A DNA stretch of 64,000 nt from Niallia alba. GTDB lineage: Bacteria; Bacillota; Bacilli; Bacillales; Cytobacillaceae. This document shows, piece after piece, positions 43,952 through 52,983 of the stretch (its first letter is position 1; each line of letters begins with the position of its first letter). The notes under the pieces were generated by a model. That model did not search any database. It was not told the DNA's origin and saw only the letters and a program-made list of their open reading frames with translations. The position numbers were made by a program, and so were the translations under genes. The stretch spans positions 3,202,001-3,266,000 of the forward strand of contig NZ_JABBPK010000001.1 in the NCBI RefSeq assembly GCF_012933555.1, given 5' to 3'.

Positions 43952-44642
43952 TGAATGTATACCCCACTCCCCAAACGGTTTTGATTAGCTTGTTTTTCCG
44001 CTTATCTTCTCCAAGTTTTTTCCTTAGGGTGCGAATATGTACCATTACCGTATTAGCCCCTTCAAAGTATGCATCCCCCCACACTATCTGAAAAATATTT
44101 TCTACACTATAAACTTTCTTTGGATGACTAGCTAATAAATACAGAATGTCAAACTCTTTTGGCGTTAGCTCGACTGTTTCACCATATAGCAAAACTGTAC
44201 GTTGATCAGGAGAGATCACTATTTCACCAAATTCCAAAATAGTTTTCTTATCCGCTACTTTGGGTTGATTCAACTTCATAAAGCGCCGCAATTGCGCATT
44301 CACACGTGCAACCAATTCGATTGGCGTAAATGGTTTAGTCATATAATCATCTGCCCCAATCACTAGTCCATGTACCTTATCGAAATCAGAGGTTCTTGCA
44401 CTCAAAAAAATAATAGGCATATTATATTGTTCTCGAATCTGACGGGTTACTTCATATCCATCCATTTTCGGCATCATAATATCCAAAATCAGCAAATCAA
44501 TTGATTGAGCCTGGGTAACATGTATAACTTCTTGGCCATCATGTACTTTAATGACATTATATCCTTCCTTTTCTAGATGAATTGCGACTAGATCAGCTAT
44601 CTCCTCCTCATCATCAGCAATTAAAATTGAAATTTGTTTCAT
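43944..44642 (-). CDS. vanR: VanR-like response regulator
   Basis: A 232-residue OmpR/PhoB-type regulator. The receiver has the acidic pair IADDEEE, the phospho-acceptor Asp in LLILDIMMPKMDGYE and the Lys of MTKPFTP. The winged helix ends with HIRTLRKKLGEDKRKNKLIKTVWGVGYTF. It presumably drives its own operon in response to a cell-wall signal sensed by VanS. It is first in the vanRSYZ transcription order. The 288 bp upstream to the repeat at 44931 is AT-rich with no gene, and must contain the promoter. Confidence 0.92.
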   Translation of the reverse strand: MKQISILIADDEEEIADLVAIHLEKEGYNVIKVHDGQEVIHVTQAQSIDLLILDIMMPKMDGYEVTRQIREQYNMPIIFLSARTSDFDKVHGLVIGADDYMTKPFTPIELVARVNAQLRRFMKLNQPKVADKKTILEFGEIVISPDQRTVLLYGETVELTPKEFDILYLLASHPKKVYSVENIFQIVWGDAYFEGANTVMVHIRTLRKKLGEDKRKNKLIKTVWGVGYTFNG

Positions 44643-44930
44643 TTATTCCACTCCATTATCAAGTTATGTGCGGGTATTTTCATTAAACCTAATAGCTAAG
44701 CACTTCAAAAAATCCGTTGTTTTGGTAGTATGCCTTATCAACAGTATCTTAACTAACATGGATATTTTAGAGCCTGTAATTTATTTTCTATTATTTTCTT
44801 TTTATTTTCAAGAATAGAGCCCGTTTGCAATAATCAAATCCAAAAGGTGTTTCTCCTCATCTTTTTTATAAATATCGTAGCTATATAATAAGGTTAAAAT
44901 CACCTCGTTAACCCATATTTCACCAAAAAA

Positions 44931-45066
44931 ATAAAGTGAAACTTCCATCAGTGGGGATTTTCCTTCATCCCCCACTGATGTTTAGTTGCACGGACTCGAC
45001 TTTTACGGGAGCTTTATCGATTTTCCGCAACTTTCGGTCGGGTCTGTCCGTTAAGAGCGGAATAAA
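44931..45066 (+). repeat. dispersed structured repeat, copy D
   Basis: This copy begins AATAAAGTGAAACTTCCATC and ends GTTAAGAGCGGAATAAA. Hairpin 1 pairs CATCAGTGGGG with CCCCCACTGATG. The middle is diverged but can form its own stem (ACTCGAC with GTCGGGT). It lies downstream of the ABC-F gene. Confidence 0.75.
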
Positions 45067-45099
45067 AAACCGCCGAATTCTAACGGCTAATTTTCCCAC

Positions 45100-46554
45100 T
45101 CATTTTTGTATCAATTTTTTCTTATGAATATTCAATTGCAAGTCTGCTACATTTTTTATAAATTGTTGATCATGTGAAACAAAAAGTATGGTGCCTTCAT
45201 ATCCCGTAATAAAGGTTTCTAATGCTTCAATGGCATAGATATCTAAGAAATTAGTTGGTTCATCTAACAATAAAATATTATATTCTCCTAAGAATAGCAG
45301 ACAAAGTTGAAGGCGAATAGCTTCGCCACCACTTAGTGACTTTACACTTTTTTGTAAATCTGTACCAACAAACTGCATTAAGTGCAAAACACTTCGTAAA
45401 AATGTTTCATCATATCCTGAACGATTTTTTACGAAATGCAGAACTGTTTCATTATTAGTGAATTGATAACTCATTTGCTTGAAATATCCTATTTTTGCTT
45501 TTGGAGAAATTATCAGGTCATTACCTTTATTCGCAATATGATCTAGCAATGTACTTTTTCCACTGCCATTTTTGCCTGTAATCGCAATTTTTTTCCCAAG
45601 CGGTAGCTGAAAGCTAACATCTTTTACTAATACTTTATTCTCAACTTGAAGTGTAAAGCCGTCAGCCATAATCGGGAACTTGTTATGCAATTCTGTAGCT
45701 TTCGTTTGACGGAAAACAATTGGTCTATTTTCACTTACAGCTTCGACTTCTTGAAGTTTTTCCATTCGATTCTCAATAGCTTTAGCTGCACGCTGCATCG
45801 CTTTTGCACTCGTACCTTTGGACTTTGTCATAAACGACTTGTTCGGTAAGGCACTCGCTTCCCTTTTAGACATCCGCCCTGCTTGAGCAACCTTTTGTGC
45901 TTTTTTCATTTTTTCTTGTGCTGCTTTTTCAAGCCTGCTCTTTTCTTTTATGAATTGTTCATGAGCTTGCTGTTGTTGCTCACGTTCTAACTGCTTTTGG
46001 ACCACGTATTCACTATAATTTCCTGAATAAACCTGGACCTTGCCTTCATGAATTTCCCAGATTGTCGTTACTAATTCGTCTAGCACTCTACGATCATGAC
46101 TAATTAATACTAGCGCTCCATAATAATAACGAAGTTCCTCTAAAAAAAAGGAAATACCCTCTTGATCCAAATGTGTGGTCGGCTCATCAATTAGCAATCC
46201 TTCGTAATAATTGGTAAACAACTGAGCAAGCTTCATCCTTGTCTGCTCTCCACCACTTAATTGAACCGAATCTTTTGGGATATCTAATTTTCCAAGTAAT
46301 ACCGGATCGGCTCCAAGAGATGTCGGTGCTTCAAGCTGCTCAAAATATCCATATTCAACATGACGAGACACTCTCCCTTTTGTGGGTTGTATCTTACCTG
46401 CCAATAATTTCAATAGTGTACTTTTTCCTACACCGTTCTTACCAACAATCCCGATTCGGTCAAATTGGTGAATAGCTAAACGGTTGATCTTTAAGATTTC
46501 CTTATCTAAATAGGCTAATTCAACATTTTCTAATTCAAAACAGATTTTTTCCAT
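45100..46554 (-). CDS. ABC-F ribosomal protection protein (Msr/Vga-like)
   Basis: A 484-residue cytosolic protein with two ATP-binding cassettes and no membrane domain. Walker A motifs are GIVGKNGVGKSTLL and AITGKNGSGKSTLL, signatures LSGGEQTRMKLAQL and LSGGEAIRLQLCLL, Walker B LLIDEPTTHLD and LLLDEPTNFLD. A long basic inter-domain linker (about residues 185-290) is typical of antibiotic-resistance ABC-F proteins that reach into the ribosome to dislodge drugs. The substrate (macrolide, lincosamide, streptogramin or pleuromutilin) cannot be told from sequence. The start at 46554 follows GGGAGGTAGCAAAT. A 450-nt structured leader with two uORFs precedes it. Confidence 0.92.
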   Translation of the reverse strand: MEKICFELENVELAYLDKEILKINRLAIHQFDRIGIVGKNGVGKSTLLKLLAGKIQPTKGRVSRHVEYGYFEQLEAPTSLGADPVLLGKLDIPKDSVQLSGGEQTRMKLAQLFTNYYEGLLIDEPTTHLDQEGISFFLEELRYYYGALVLISHDRRVLDELVTTIWEIHEGKVQVYSGNYSEYVVQKQLEREQQQQAHEQFIKEKSRLEKAAQEKMKKAQKVAQAGRMSKREASALPNKSFMTKSKGTSAKAMQRAAKAIENRMEKLQEVEAVSENRPIVFRQTKATELHNKFPIMADGFTLQVENKVLVKDVSFQLPLGKKIAITGKNGSGKSTLLDHIANKGNDLIISPKAKIGYFKQMSYQFTNNETVLHFVKNRSGYDETFLRSVLHLMQFVGTDLQKSVKSLSGGEAIRLQLCLLFLGEYNILLLDEPTNFLDIYAIEALETFITGYEGTILFVSHDQQFIKNVADLQLNIHKKKLIQK

Positions 46555-46567
46555 ATTTGCTACCTCC

Positions 46568-46631
46568 CGAAATTTTATCATTTCGTATCGATAGCAAGGA
46601 TCGATACGAGCTTCTGAACTAAGCTCGTATC
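46568..46631 (-). promoter_or_regulatory. overlapping alternative hairpins before the ABC-F start
   Basis: On the minus strand, hairpin A pairs GATACGAGCTT (46621-46631) with AAGCTCGTATC (46603-46613). Hairpin B pairs CGTATCGAT (46600-46608) with ATCGATACG (46584-46592). Hairpin C pairs CGAAAT with ATTTCG next to the GGGAGG ribosome binding site. A and B share 46603-46608, so they are mutually exclusive. Hairpin A begins within the stop codon of leader peptide 2, where a stalled ribosome would disrupt it. Confidence 0.7.
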
Positions 46632-46653
46632 AATAAAAAAGTAACATACACAT
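46630..46653 (-). CDS. leader peptide 2 (MCMLLFY)
   Basis: A seven-codon frame, ATG to TGA, preceded by GGAGGGG with 6-base spacing. Its short hydrophobic product resembles, from recall, leader peptides of inducible macrolide-resistance genes such as that of msrD. It lies 75 nt before the ABC-F start and ends at the foot of hairpin A. Confidence 0.65.
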   Translation of the reverse strand: MCMLLFY

Positions 46654-46680
46654 TTGAAACCCCTCCATCTACATTTAGAT

Positions 46681-46715
46681 AAAACAAAAAATCACAGACA
46701 CCATGTCTGTGATTT
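46681..46715 (-). terminator. intrinsic terminator inside the ABC-F leader
   Basis: AATCACAGACA and TGTCTGTGATT pair perfectly around TGG, followed on the minus strand by TTTTTGTTTT. It lies between leader peptides 1 and 2, so transcripts from the upstream promoter must pass it to reach the gene. Confidence 0.85.
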
Positions 46716-46935
46716 AGAGTAAAGGGAATTGCCCATCTTAATTAAAGTAGAAGCACGAAGGTAAATGTCACCATATAAGCTTCTCTCTTAGCGAAGAAAA
46801 TTACACAAAAATGAAGAAAAGCAGAATAATCCCTTTCTTCAAAGAAGATAAATATAATTAAAAGAAGATTATTAAAAAGGACAGACTTATCCCGTTTACT
46901 CTGTGTATACAAACAGAGTCTTTGACCGTATTCAA

Positions 46936-46974
46936 TTACTGGTTCAAAGTTAGGGTCCATAGTCTAGGTATCAT
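46936..46974 (-). CDS. leader peptide 1 (MIPRLWTLTLNQ)
   Basis: A 12-codon frame, ATG to TAA, with AAGGAGG ten bases upstream and a sigma-A promoter 40 bp further. The C-terminus TLNQ and an internal Arg-Leu recall the ErmD leader peptide as I remember it. The following sequence can fold (CTTTGAACC with GGTCAAAG; ACTCTGT with ACAGAGT). A longer frame (46742-46960) overlapping it out of frame is probably not translated. Confidence 0.65.
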   Translation of the reverse strand: MIPRLWTLTLNQ

Positions 46975-47013
46975 TTTTAATAATCCTCCTTATATTTTAA
47001 AAGTACAACATTT

Positions 47014-47042
47014 ATTCTAAAGAGACTTGTAGAAAAAGTCAA
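47014..47042 (-). promoter_or_regulatory. sigma-A promoter of the ABC-F leader
   Basis: TTGACT (47037-47042) and TAGAAT (47014-47019) on the minus strand are separated by exactly 17 bases. Transcription would start near 47007, giving a leader of about 450 nt. Confidence 0.75.
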
Positions 47043-47142
47043 TCGGTAAATACAGTCCAATACCTTTCTCCAGCTTTTTTTCTATTGATGATGAACGTTT
47101 GCATTTAAACATTCTTGCAAACACCTTTCCATTTTCCAGAAA

Positions 47143-47186
47143 TACAAAAAATCCTCTTTAGTAAAGGAACCAAAGAGGATTTTTTC
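47143..47186 (-). terminator. nrdJ terminator
   Basis: AAATCCTCTTT and AAAGAGGATTT pair around 12 bases, with TTTTTTG following on the minus strand. It lies 46 bp after the nrdJ stop codon. Confidence 0.85.
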
Positions 47187-47231
47187 CATAAAACTTGATT
47201 TTAAAGCAACACTTCTGTCTCTATTAACGAA

Positions 47232-48409
47232 TCACAAACCACACTTTAATTGCGTGTTACAATTCGTACAAGTGTTACAGCCACCGATTTCTTCGACAAC
47301 ACCTTTGCGACATACAGGACATGTATCACCAATTTCTGATCCAATCGTTACATTCGTTGATTTCAATTCATTGATAGTATCTACAAGAACTACATGTGGT
47401 TCTTCACGTTTTTGTGGTTGAGCTTCTTCAAATGTGTTTTCTTCCGCTTTTAAGGTTAATACTTGACTATCGCGTGAGCCATCTACATAAACGGTACCGC
47501 CTTTAGCTCCACCACGATATAATCTTTCATATACTTTTTGAACTTGTTCTACACTGTATCCTTTTGGTGCATTTACCGTTTTACTAATCGAACTATCAAT
47601 CCATCTTTGAATGATACATTGAACATCAGCATGTGCTTCTGGAGCTAAATCCATTGCAGCAACGAACCACTTTGGAAGATTATTTGGATCTGCTTCTGGG
47701 TGTGCATCTAAATATTCTTGCACAATATCTGCTTTCACTTCGATGAATTTTCCTAGTCTTCCACTTCTGAAATAAGAGAAGGAAAAATATGGTTCAAGAC
47801 CAGTTGATACACCAACCATCGTTCCTGTACTTCCTGTTGGAGCGACTGTTAATAAATGAGAATTGCGGATACCATATTGAAGAATATCCTCTCTAATGTC
47901 TTCAGGCATTTTTCTCATGTAGCCCGTATGGATAAAGGCGTTACGTAGTTTCGCTTCATCTTCTCTTGTCTCAGCCTTCAAGAATGGGAAGCTACCTTTC
48001 TCTTTTGCTAACTCAATCGATGCTCTATAAGCAGTAGTAGCAATCGTTTCAAACACTTTGTCTACTAAAACATTGCCTTCTTCACTGCCGTATTCTGTTT
48101 CACAGTAAATTAGTAAATCATGAAGTCCCATTACCCCAAGACCTACACGACGTTCCCCAAGAGCTTGTTTCTTATTTTCTTCCAGGAAATAAGGTGTCGC
48201 ATCGATTACGTTATCTTGCATTCTTATGCCAACTTCTACTGTTTTCTTTAGTTTTTCAAAGTTAACTGTTTTCTTTTCCTTATCTGCCATTTCTGCAAGA
48301 TTAACAGCAGCTAAATTACATACGCTAAATGGTGCTAATGGCTGCTCTCCACATGGGTTTGTCGCCACAACTTTTTGACCATAGCTAGTTGCATTTGTCA
48401 TTTCATTCG
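47232..48409 (-). CDS. nrdJ: class II ribonucleotide reductase, exon 2
   Basis: The downstream exon of nrdJ, beginning at the second base of codon 459. The translation continues NEMTNATSYGQKVVATNPCGEQPLAPFSVCNLAAVNLAEM, which carries the conserved NPCGEQ active-site region. PTGSTGTMVGVSTGLEPYFS follows. The C-terminus has a zinc-type TCPVCRKGVVEEIGGCNTCTNC. Joined to exon 1 (51126-52500) it gives an uninterrupted 850-residue frame. The adenosylcobalamin-dependent enzyme reduces ribonucleotides with or without oxygen. Confidence 0.93.
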
Positions 48410-51125
48410 ATAGTGATAGGTAAGGCTTTGAAGCTATTCTCCACCTTTTCCCCCACTTCACACCGTACGTGAGAGTTTCCCCTCATACGGCGTTCCATCT
48501 AATCCTACTAAACCAAATTTTAACAAGTTACAAGCTTAAAAATTATTTATCGAGTATTGTGCAAGTTTTTTTCATTGCTATTAAATCACGATTGGCTCGT
48601 TCTTACATTTCTTACGTAATGCATTTATCTTCTCAATCAGTTTCGAATTCTGATTGAGTTTCCATTTAACAAGGTACTTATCAATCGTTTCCTTCTCGGT
48701 CGCATGAATTAGTCTATGCATGTCTTCATGGATAATTTTGAGGTTATCATACTTATCGGTTCCACCTAAACTTCTAGGCTTTACATGATGACAGTGAACT
48801 TCATGTGCTTCAAGAAAGATACCAAGTATTTCACAACATCCATTCTTCATTGAGTAACGGGAAAGTCTATTGTCTTGATATTCAATTGATTGGTCTTGTA
48901 TTTTGGATTGCATTAGTAATCTTATGTTATATTCAACAACTGGTTGAAGTTTTTTGTGAATTAATTTTCTACCTTCTTCAGTATAGACCGAAAGCTTAGG
49001 ATTAAATTGTCTAGATTCAGTAAAACTTGTTATCCCATTTATAGGAAAGAGATAAACATCTAATACTTTCCATGTTTTGAGACTGTTAGAGTAATACTGA
49101 TTATAAACTTTACTAGCATCTGTTGGATGTGCATATTTCCCTCCAACTTGATGTAGTTTACTCCTAGCATAAGGATGAACCTTGTGTGCTATGTCTTTGA
49201 AATCTGTTGGAACCATACTCCCGTATTTAAAGTAATTTTGTATCCCCATTACATAAGCATTAAAGAGCCTTATGTTATTAATGGTCGTTTCCTTCCTTAT
49301 TCTAAGAATTAGTTCCTTCATTTTCCTAATGACATCAGCTTTCTTCTTATCAATCATATTTACCCTAACAAGATGTTTTTGTTTCTTCCTAACAGCCTTA
49401 ATTTTAAATCCCAAGAAATCCGAGGACTTCTTTTTGAGATTTGTAATTTTAGATTTCTCAGGTGAGATATCTAATTTCAATCTATCCTTCAAGTATCCTG
49501 TCACTGCATGAAACCATTTGACTGCATTCTCATGATTATTCGTCATAATTTTGAAATCATCTGCGTATCGAACTATAAAGCCAATCTTCATATTCGAGTT
49601 TCGTTTCAACATTAAGTACTTCTTTACATTCTGAGAATACTCATGCTTCGTTTCAAAAGTTTCCCATTGATTACTTACCCACATATCTAGGTCATGAAGA
49701 ACAATGTTAGAGAGTAAAGGTGAGAGTATTCCTCCTTGTGGAGTACCTTTGTTTGGAATTCCAATACCTTTTATCGGGGCTTTAAGCATTTTGCTTATGA
49801 TTGCTAAAACCCCTCGATCATGAATACCCAAATTCCACATTTGCTTCATGAGAACCCTATGATTTACATTGTCAAAGAATCCCTTTATGTCGATATCTAC
49901 TACATAATGTAATTGTGAGATATTAACTAAGAAATTCACCCTAGATAAAGCATGTTTTGTGCTTCGTAATGGTCTGAAACCATAACTGTGATTATAAAAT
50001 TTAGCTTCACAGATAGGTTCAAGAATTTGTTTAAACATCTGTTGAATTAGCCTATCCAACATTGTTGGTATTCCTAAAGGTCTAAATTGGGTATTATCCA
50101 TTCCCTTTGGAATCATTACTCTGCGGACTGCTTTAGGTTTGTAATCTTTGAGCGAAGTTCGAATGAGAGTGATGAATTCTTGTTTATTCATCACTTTATA
50201 GTTGTCAATCACATACTTATCTGATCCGGCAGTTTTAGAACCTTTATTGGCTTTTATGTTTCTGTAAGCTAGTAGGATGTTTCTTTCATCTATGATTAGG
50301 TTAAATAGATTTTTGAAAAGATGTCCTTCCTCACTCTTGGTAAATAATTCATCAAAAACCTCTTGCATACCATAATACTCGTTGTGTCTTAGGCTCGTAT
50401 TCGTTGCAGATCACCTGACTTTCTTAGTGATTCCCTGCATTCTTACCCGACCATCGAATTCACTTGTTTTGTTTGGTTTAATTTATTGGATTAGACTTGG
50501 GTCTATCCCTCCACTTATTTTCATAAGCTTCTTCGGTACTGTGACCCTACTTTCACAAGGATAAATGAATTTCAGATTAAAAATCCTTATATCAACTACT
50601 CGGATGATAGTCCTTGAATGAGTGTTCCTTGCTTACCACGTTCCAATAATTCCCAGCCATATGATTGAACTTAGGTGCTTGCTCTGAGCCTGAGATTACA
50701 TAGTGTCTCTGTTCACTATATCGTGTTTCATGACAACGGGCTTACTCCACGACAATCTCGGTTAAACTGGTTAACCTTCCACCTTTTCAAGCGGATTTCA
50801 TTCTAGACCCTTTCATTCGCAAGTTCGTCAGTCAGGTTGCTAATCTGACATTCTCACCATATTCATCTTTTTCGGCTGACCGCCCTATCTTCGACCATGA
50901 CTCTAAGTGCGTTTTAGGTCAAATTCAGACGACTTTACCTAGCTTCATACACTTCATCACTATCATGATTCCATGCATGTAGGAGTCTCATCATAGTGGT
51001 TTCAGCTCAACGTGACGGCTTTCATTCCCACTATCGGAATTATCAGTTGTATTTAACATAACTTTCGTTTGTTAAACCCTCTATTTCATGCGTTTAAGCC
51101 GCACTTATAAGAGAACGTGTCGCAC
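48410..51125 (-). mobile_element. group II intron in nrdJ
   Basis: A 2716-bp intron on the same strand as nrdJ. Its 5' end is GTGCGACACG (the GUGYG consensus) and its 3' end CACTAT (ending AY). A domain V-like hairpin (GCCGTATGAGGGG / CTCTCACGTACGGTG) lies at about 48460-48495, followed by a domain VI-like stem. Domains I-III would fill 50369-51125, and the maturase/reverse transcriptase lies in domain IV. Removal joins GAT AAT G to CG AAT GAA, restoring the frame exactly. Confidence 0.93.
48581..50368 (-). CDS. ltrA: group II intron reverse transcriptase/maturase with HNH domain
   Basis: A 595-residue intron-encoded protein. The reverse transcriptase core includes RRVMIPKGMDNTQFRPLGIPTMLDR, YGFRPLRSTKHAL, DIDIKGFFDNVNH, GTPQGGILSPLLSNI and the catalytic FIVRYADDFKIM. 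A maturase (X) domain follows, then a C-terminal HNH-type nuclease (VHCHHVKPRSLGGTDKYDNLKIIH, HRLIHATE). Of the zinc cysteines usual ahead of this domain, only GCC is visible. It helps the intron RNA fold, splice and retrohome. Complete and apparently functional. The gene symbol follows the generic ltrA usage. Confidence 0.95.
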   Translation of the reverse strand: MQEVFDELFTKSEEGHLFKNLFNLIIDERNILLAYRNIKANKGSKTAGSDKYVIDNYKVMNKQEFITLIRTSLKDYKPKAVRRVMIPKGMDNTQFRPLGIPTMLDRLIQQMFKQILEPICEAKFYNHSYGFRPLRSTKHALSRVNFLVNISQLHYVVDIDIKGFFDNVNHRVLMKQMWNLGIHDRGVLAIISKMLKAPIKGIGIPNKGTPQGGILSPLLSNIVLHDLDMWVSNQWETFETKHEYSQNVKKYLMLKRNSNMKIGFIVRYADDFKIMTNNHENAVKWFHAVTGYLKDRLKLDISPEKSKITNLKKKSSDFLGFKIKAVRKKQKHLVRVNMIDKKKADVIRKMKELILRIRKETTINNIRLFNAYVMGIQNYFKYGSMVPTDFKDIAHKVHPYARSKLHQVGGKYAHPTDASKVYNQYYSNSLKTWKVLDVYLFPINGITSFTESRQFNPKLSVYTEEGRKLIHKKLQPVVEYNIRLLMQSKIQDQSIEYQDNRLSRYSMKNGCCEILGIFLEAHEVHCHHVKPRSLGGTDKYDNLKIIHEDMHRLIHATEKETIDKYLVKWKLNQNSKLIEKINALRKKCKNEPIVI

Positions 51126-52500
51126 CATTATCAATAAAGAAAATTCCTGGTTCCGCAGAATATGTTGCACAAATATTAATTAAGTTCCATAATTCTTTTG
51201 CTTTAATTTTGCGATAAACACGGACTTTATTTCCTGCTGCCAGCCATTCTCTTACATCGCCAACTTTATGCCATTCTTCGTTGTAATGCTGCATTTGTTC
51301 TTTATCATAACTTTCTACATCAGGGAAACGTAATTCATAATCTTCGTCTTTTTCCACTGCTTCCATAAATTCATTTGTTAAGCAGACAGAAATGTTTGCC
51401 CCTGTTAAAAATTCAGATTGATGAACAGTATAAGTACCGCCACTTGATAGCTTTTCTTCTGCATCACGGAAAATCCCCTCGTTAAAACCACCTTGACCGG
51501 GAATATTTTTATAATTTAGAATCCCTTGATACATAGAACGCTCTTGTTCTGTAAACGGAGTAAATTTCAATTTATCTTGTGCATGCTTTTTAATCGTTTC
51601 ATCTTGTGTATTTTCAATCAAGAAACGTAAAATTCGGGGGTTTTGCATTTTCGAAATAATGAACTCAATAATGTCCGGATGCCAGTCAGTTAGCATAATC
51701 ATTTGAGCACCACGACGGCTTCCGCCTTGTTCTACTAAATGCGTTAGCTTCGCAATATCATCCAACCAAGAAACAGAACCAGATGATTTACCATTAACGC
51801 CTTTTGCTAATGTGTTGCGAGGTCTTAAAGTCGATCCATTTGTTCCAACTCCGCCACCACGACTCATGATTTCCATAACCTGTTTACGGTGCTCGGAAAT
51901 ACCTTCTCTTGAATCCTGGACAAACGGCATTACATAGCAGTTAAAGTAAGTAACGTCTGTACCTGCTCCTGCACCATATAATACACGTCCTGCTGGAATG
52001 AAGTTTAAGTTAACAAGTTCACTGTAAAACTTTTGGAACCATTCTTGTCTTTTTTCTTCCGTTTTTTCTACTGATGCAAGTCCAGTAGCATTTCGCTTTG
52101 CAATTTGCTCGTAATATATTTCTAACGGTTTTTCAATAATATCTAATGAACGAACGATTACCCCAGTTTGTGCCTCTTCTCCTTCTAGAACTCCACGATA
52201 ATCCTCTTCCACTAATACTTTTGCTGTATTTAAAATATGATCAATTTCTTGAATAAATCCTAATCCCCTTGCTGGAAACTTAGGATCTTCTTTAATTGTT
52301 AAAACAACGAAATCGCCAGCAGATAACGTAATTTTCTCTGTATCTTTATACGTATAACGGTCAAGCATGACAAGTCGAGAAACGCCTTTATGAGTTAGTT
52401 TCATATCTGGAGTAATCGAATGAACCTCCGGAAATAACGCGATATCCTTATTCAGCTTTTCAATATCTACCTGCAAACTTTGACTTAACATTACTGACAT
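51126..52500 (-). CDS. nrdJ: class II ribonucleotide reductase, exon 1
   Basis: The upstream exon, codons 1-458 plus one base. Segments include TYFNCYVMPFVQDSREGI, SRGGGVGTNGSTLRPR, SGSVSWLDDIAKLTHLVEQGGSRRGAQMI and EPGIFFIDN, all typical of NrdJ. Without splicing the frame would end a few codons into the intron. The start at 52500 follows AAGGGG with 8-base spacing; a GTG two codons earlier is less well placed. Two NrdR boxes lie upstream, but no cobalamin riboswitch is evident. Confidence 0.93.
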
Positions 52501-52634
52501 ACACACAACCCCTTCATTTATATAAAAGTAGAGCTGATACTAATAGTTGATGAAAATAAACTTCGTATATAAATCTATCATTAGATATCTAGCATTTTTA
52601 GTAATACCCTTAAACTATCACAACAAACACATAA

Positions 52635-52681
52635 AATCAATATATAGTATCCAATACAAAACACATACCCATATATTGTAT
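52635..52681. promoter_or_regulatory. tandem NrdR boxes upstream of nrdJ
   Basis: Two AT-rich 16-bp boxes, at 52635-52650 (core CAATATATAG, a full match to the CwAtATaTwG core) and 52666-52681 (core CCATATATTG, one mismatch). They are 31 bp apart, three helical turns, as in known NrdR operators. NrdR represses ribonucleotide reductase genes in response to ATP/dATP. The remaining sequence between nrdJ and lipM shows no gene. Confidence 0.7.
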
Positions 52682-52932
52682 CTCCTTTGTATATCTGCCA
52701 ATTTGTCAAATGACGAAATAAAGTAAATTTTAAAGAAAAAGAAAGAGAAACATCGATTATTTAATATAAAAAAAGAAATTTCGTCCTTTTTCGTCCTTGC
52801 TAAATAAAAGAAGGGATAATCCATTGATATAAGCCTGTTTATCTAAAAATTTGCTCTCTCAAAAAAGTTTTCGACAATCAAAAATGAGACTGCATCTTTG
52901 CTTTTTTTTCTTTTAAACAGTACTGTTCACAC

Positions 52933-52970
52933 AAATAAAACACGAAATTCAAAAAAAGTATTTCGTGTTT
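52933..52970 (-). terminator. lipM terminator
   Basis: AAACACGAAAT and ATTTCGTGTTT pair around a T-rich loop, followed by TTTTATTTG on the minus strand. It lies just after the lipM stop codon. Confidence 0.85.
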
Positions 52971-52983
52971 AAATGCGATATTT

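Noticed and set aside
46742..46960. 72-codon frame in the ABC-F leader
   Set aside because: It overlaps the better-supported 12-codon leader in another frame, its own ribosome binding site is poor, and the composition is not protein-like. A ten-codon frame at its end (MVTFTFVLLL) has only a weak AGAGAGAAG site and was not annotated.
52618..52824. 68-codon minus-strand frame between nrdJ and lipM
   Set aside because: It covers the NrdR boxes, is Phe/Tyr-rich from AT-rich DNA, and has no ribosome binding site.
52510..52980. Cobalamin riboswitch upstream of nrdJ
   Set aside because: Looked for because NrdJ needs adenosylcobalamin; none of the conserved riboswitch blocks were seen.
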